Assembly: GCA_905215795.1 (NCBI GenBank)
Contig: CAJMRV010000105.1
Span: 1-6,032 of the forward strand
DNA length: 6,032 nt
Direction: 5' to 3'
From: an uncultured bacterium
GTDB lineage: Bacteria > Pseudomonadota > Gammaproteobacteria > Burkholderiales > Burkholderiaceae_F
Made by a program: the position numbers and the translations under genes. Under the pieces are notes generated by a model that had not been told where the DNA came from, searched no databases, and was given only the letters and a program-made list of their open reading frames with translations. Positions 5,500 through 6,032 of this stretch are shown here, in pieces; position 1 is the first letter of the stretch; each line of letters opens with the position of its first letter.

Positions 5500-6032
5500 T
5501 CAGGCGGCGGGAGCCACGGGGGCGGCGCCTTCCTTGGCTTCCGTCTTCTCCGTCTTCTTCTCCTCGGCGGGCTTCGGGAGCGAACCCCACTTCGAGAGCG
5601 AGCGCGTCACGCGCGTCATGTCGCCCGCGACGGCCGCGGGGACGCACTTGAGCGCGGCCTCGATGCAGCGGCCGATCGCCTCCTCGTGCTCCTTGGAGGG
5701 CGAGGAGAGGACGAAGTCGGCGACCTGCTGGGCCCAGCCGAACTTCCTGGGATGGCCGACGCCGAGGCGCAGGCGCCAGAATTCGGGCGTGGAGAGCTTC
5801 GCGGAGATGTCCTTGAGGCCGTTGTGGCCGGCGTTGCCGCCGCCCTTCTTGATCTTCATCGTGCCGGGCATCAGGTCGAGCTCGTCGTGCACGACGAGGA
5901 TCTCGTCGGGGAGGATCTTGTAGTAGAGGGCGAGCGCCACGACGGCGTCGCCCGAGAGGTTCATGAAGGTCTGGGGCTTCATCACCCAGACGTCCTGGCC
6001 CTTGACCCGCACGCGGGCGACCTCGGCGTTGA
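5500..6032 (-). CDS. pth: Peptidyl-tRNA hydrolase Pth, N-terminus outside the window, extended tail
   Basis: Pth cleaves the ester bond of peptidyl-tRNAs that drop off ribosomes, recycling tRNA. About 176 residues are visible, beginning NAEVARVRVKG; the first corresponds to about residue 45 of E. coli Pth, so the part with the catalytic histidine (H20) is outside the window. Visible functional residues are N24 in PQTFMNLSG, D49 in HDELD and N70 in GGGNAGHNGLKD. All are offset by 44 from E. coli N68, D93 and N114, so the alignment is ungapped there. RLRLGVGHP follows. The GTG at 6012 is internal, not the start. After the normal end (near SKWGSLP) comes a tail of about 25 residues made of K, E, A, T and P, making the whole protein about 220 residues against 194 in E. 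coli. It lies upstream of the DUF523 gene and ychF on the same strand; pth-ychF adjacency is common in proteobacteria. Confidence 0.96.
   Translation of the reverse strand, partial: NAEVARVRVKGQDVWVMKPQTFMNLSGDAVVALALYYKILPDEILVVHDELDLMPGTMKIKKGGGNAGHNGLKDISAKLSTPEFWRLRLGVGHPRKFGWAQQVADFVLSSPSKEHEEAIGRCIEAALKCVPAAVAGDMTRVTRSLSKWGSLPKPAEEKKTEKTEAKEGAAPVAPAA

Overview
The window is GC-rich, strongly GC at third codon positions, and almost fully coding. It looks like a chromosomal housekeeping region of a Gram-negative betaproteobacterium. The support is the order rsmD-coaD-Alvin/YfhL-type ferredoxin, which I recall from beta- and gammaproteobacteria; a CoaD C-terminal motif (YQFVTGTFIREIA) of the kind I recall from Burkholderiales; and pth close to ychF. 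A host-associated Burkholderiales such as Sutterellaceae is my best guess, by inference only. No mobile element, CRISPR array, tRNA or rRNA was seen, and no gene-free stretch exceeds 300 bases.

Left block (+ strand, 1-1224): the 3' three quarters of rsmD (16S rRNA m2G966 methyltransferase), coaD (phosphopantetheine adenylyltransferase) and a two-[4Fe-4S] ferredoxin. They are packed with a 4-base ATGA overlap and then a 1-base gap, so they are one operon whose promoter lies outside the window. This block converges on ahpF across a 59-base gap holding one hairpin that works as a terminator mainly for ahpF.

Right block (- strand, 6032 down to 1284), read in transcription order: pth (peptidyl-tRNA hydrolase, 5' end cut off by the window), a DUF523/TudS-like Fe-S protein 21 bases later, then ychF (ribosome-binding ATPase) and a strong intrinsic terminator. 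A separately controlled peroxide-defence unit follows: ahpC (peroxiredoxin) and ahpF (its flavoprotein reductase).

The best regulatory DNA is upstream of ahpC. It holds a near-consensus OxyR half operator, a -35/-10 pair (TTGACA, 17 bases, TACTAT), an 8-bp hairpin in the predicted 5' leader and a strong ribosome binding site. The 100-base ahpC-ahpF gap contains two mutually exclusive hairpins that could lower ahpF expression relative to ahpC.

Themes: translation and cofactor housekeeping (RsmD, Pth, YchF, CoaD) lies beside redox and Fe-S functions (ferredoxin, DUF523 protein, AhpCF). I found no wholly new system. The items most worth checking are the ahpC control region, the alternating hairpins before ahpF, the DUF523 gene between pth and ychF, and the charged tail on Pth.
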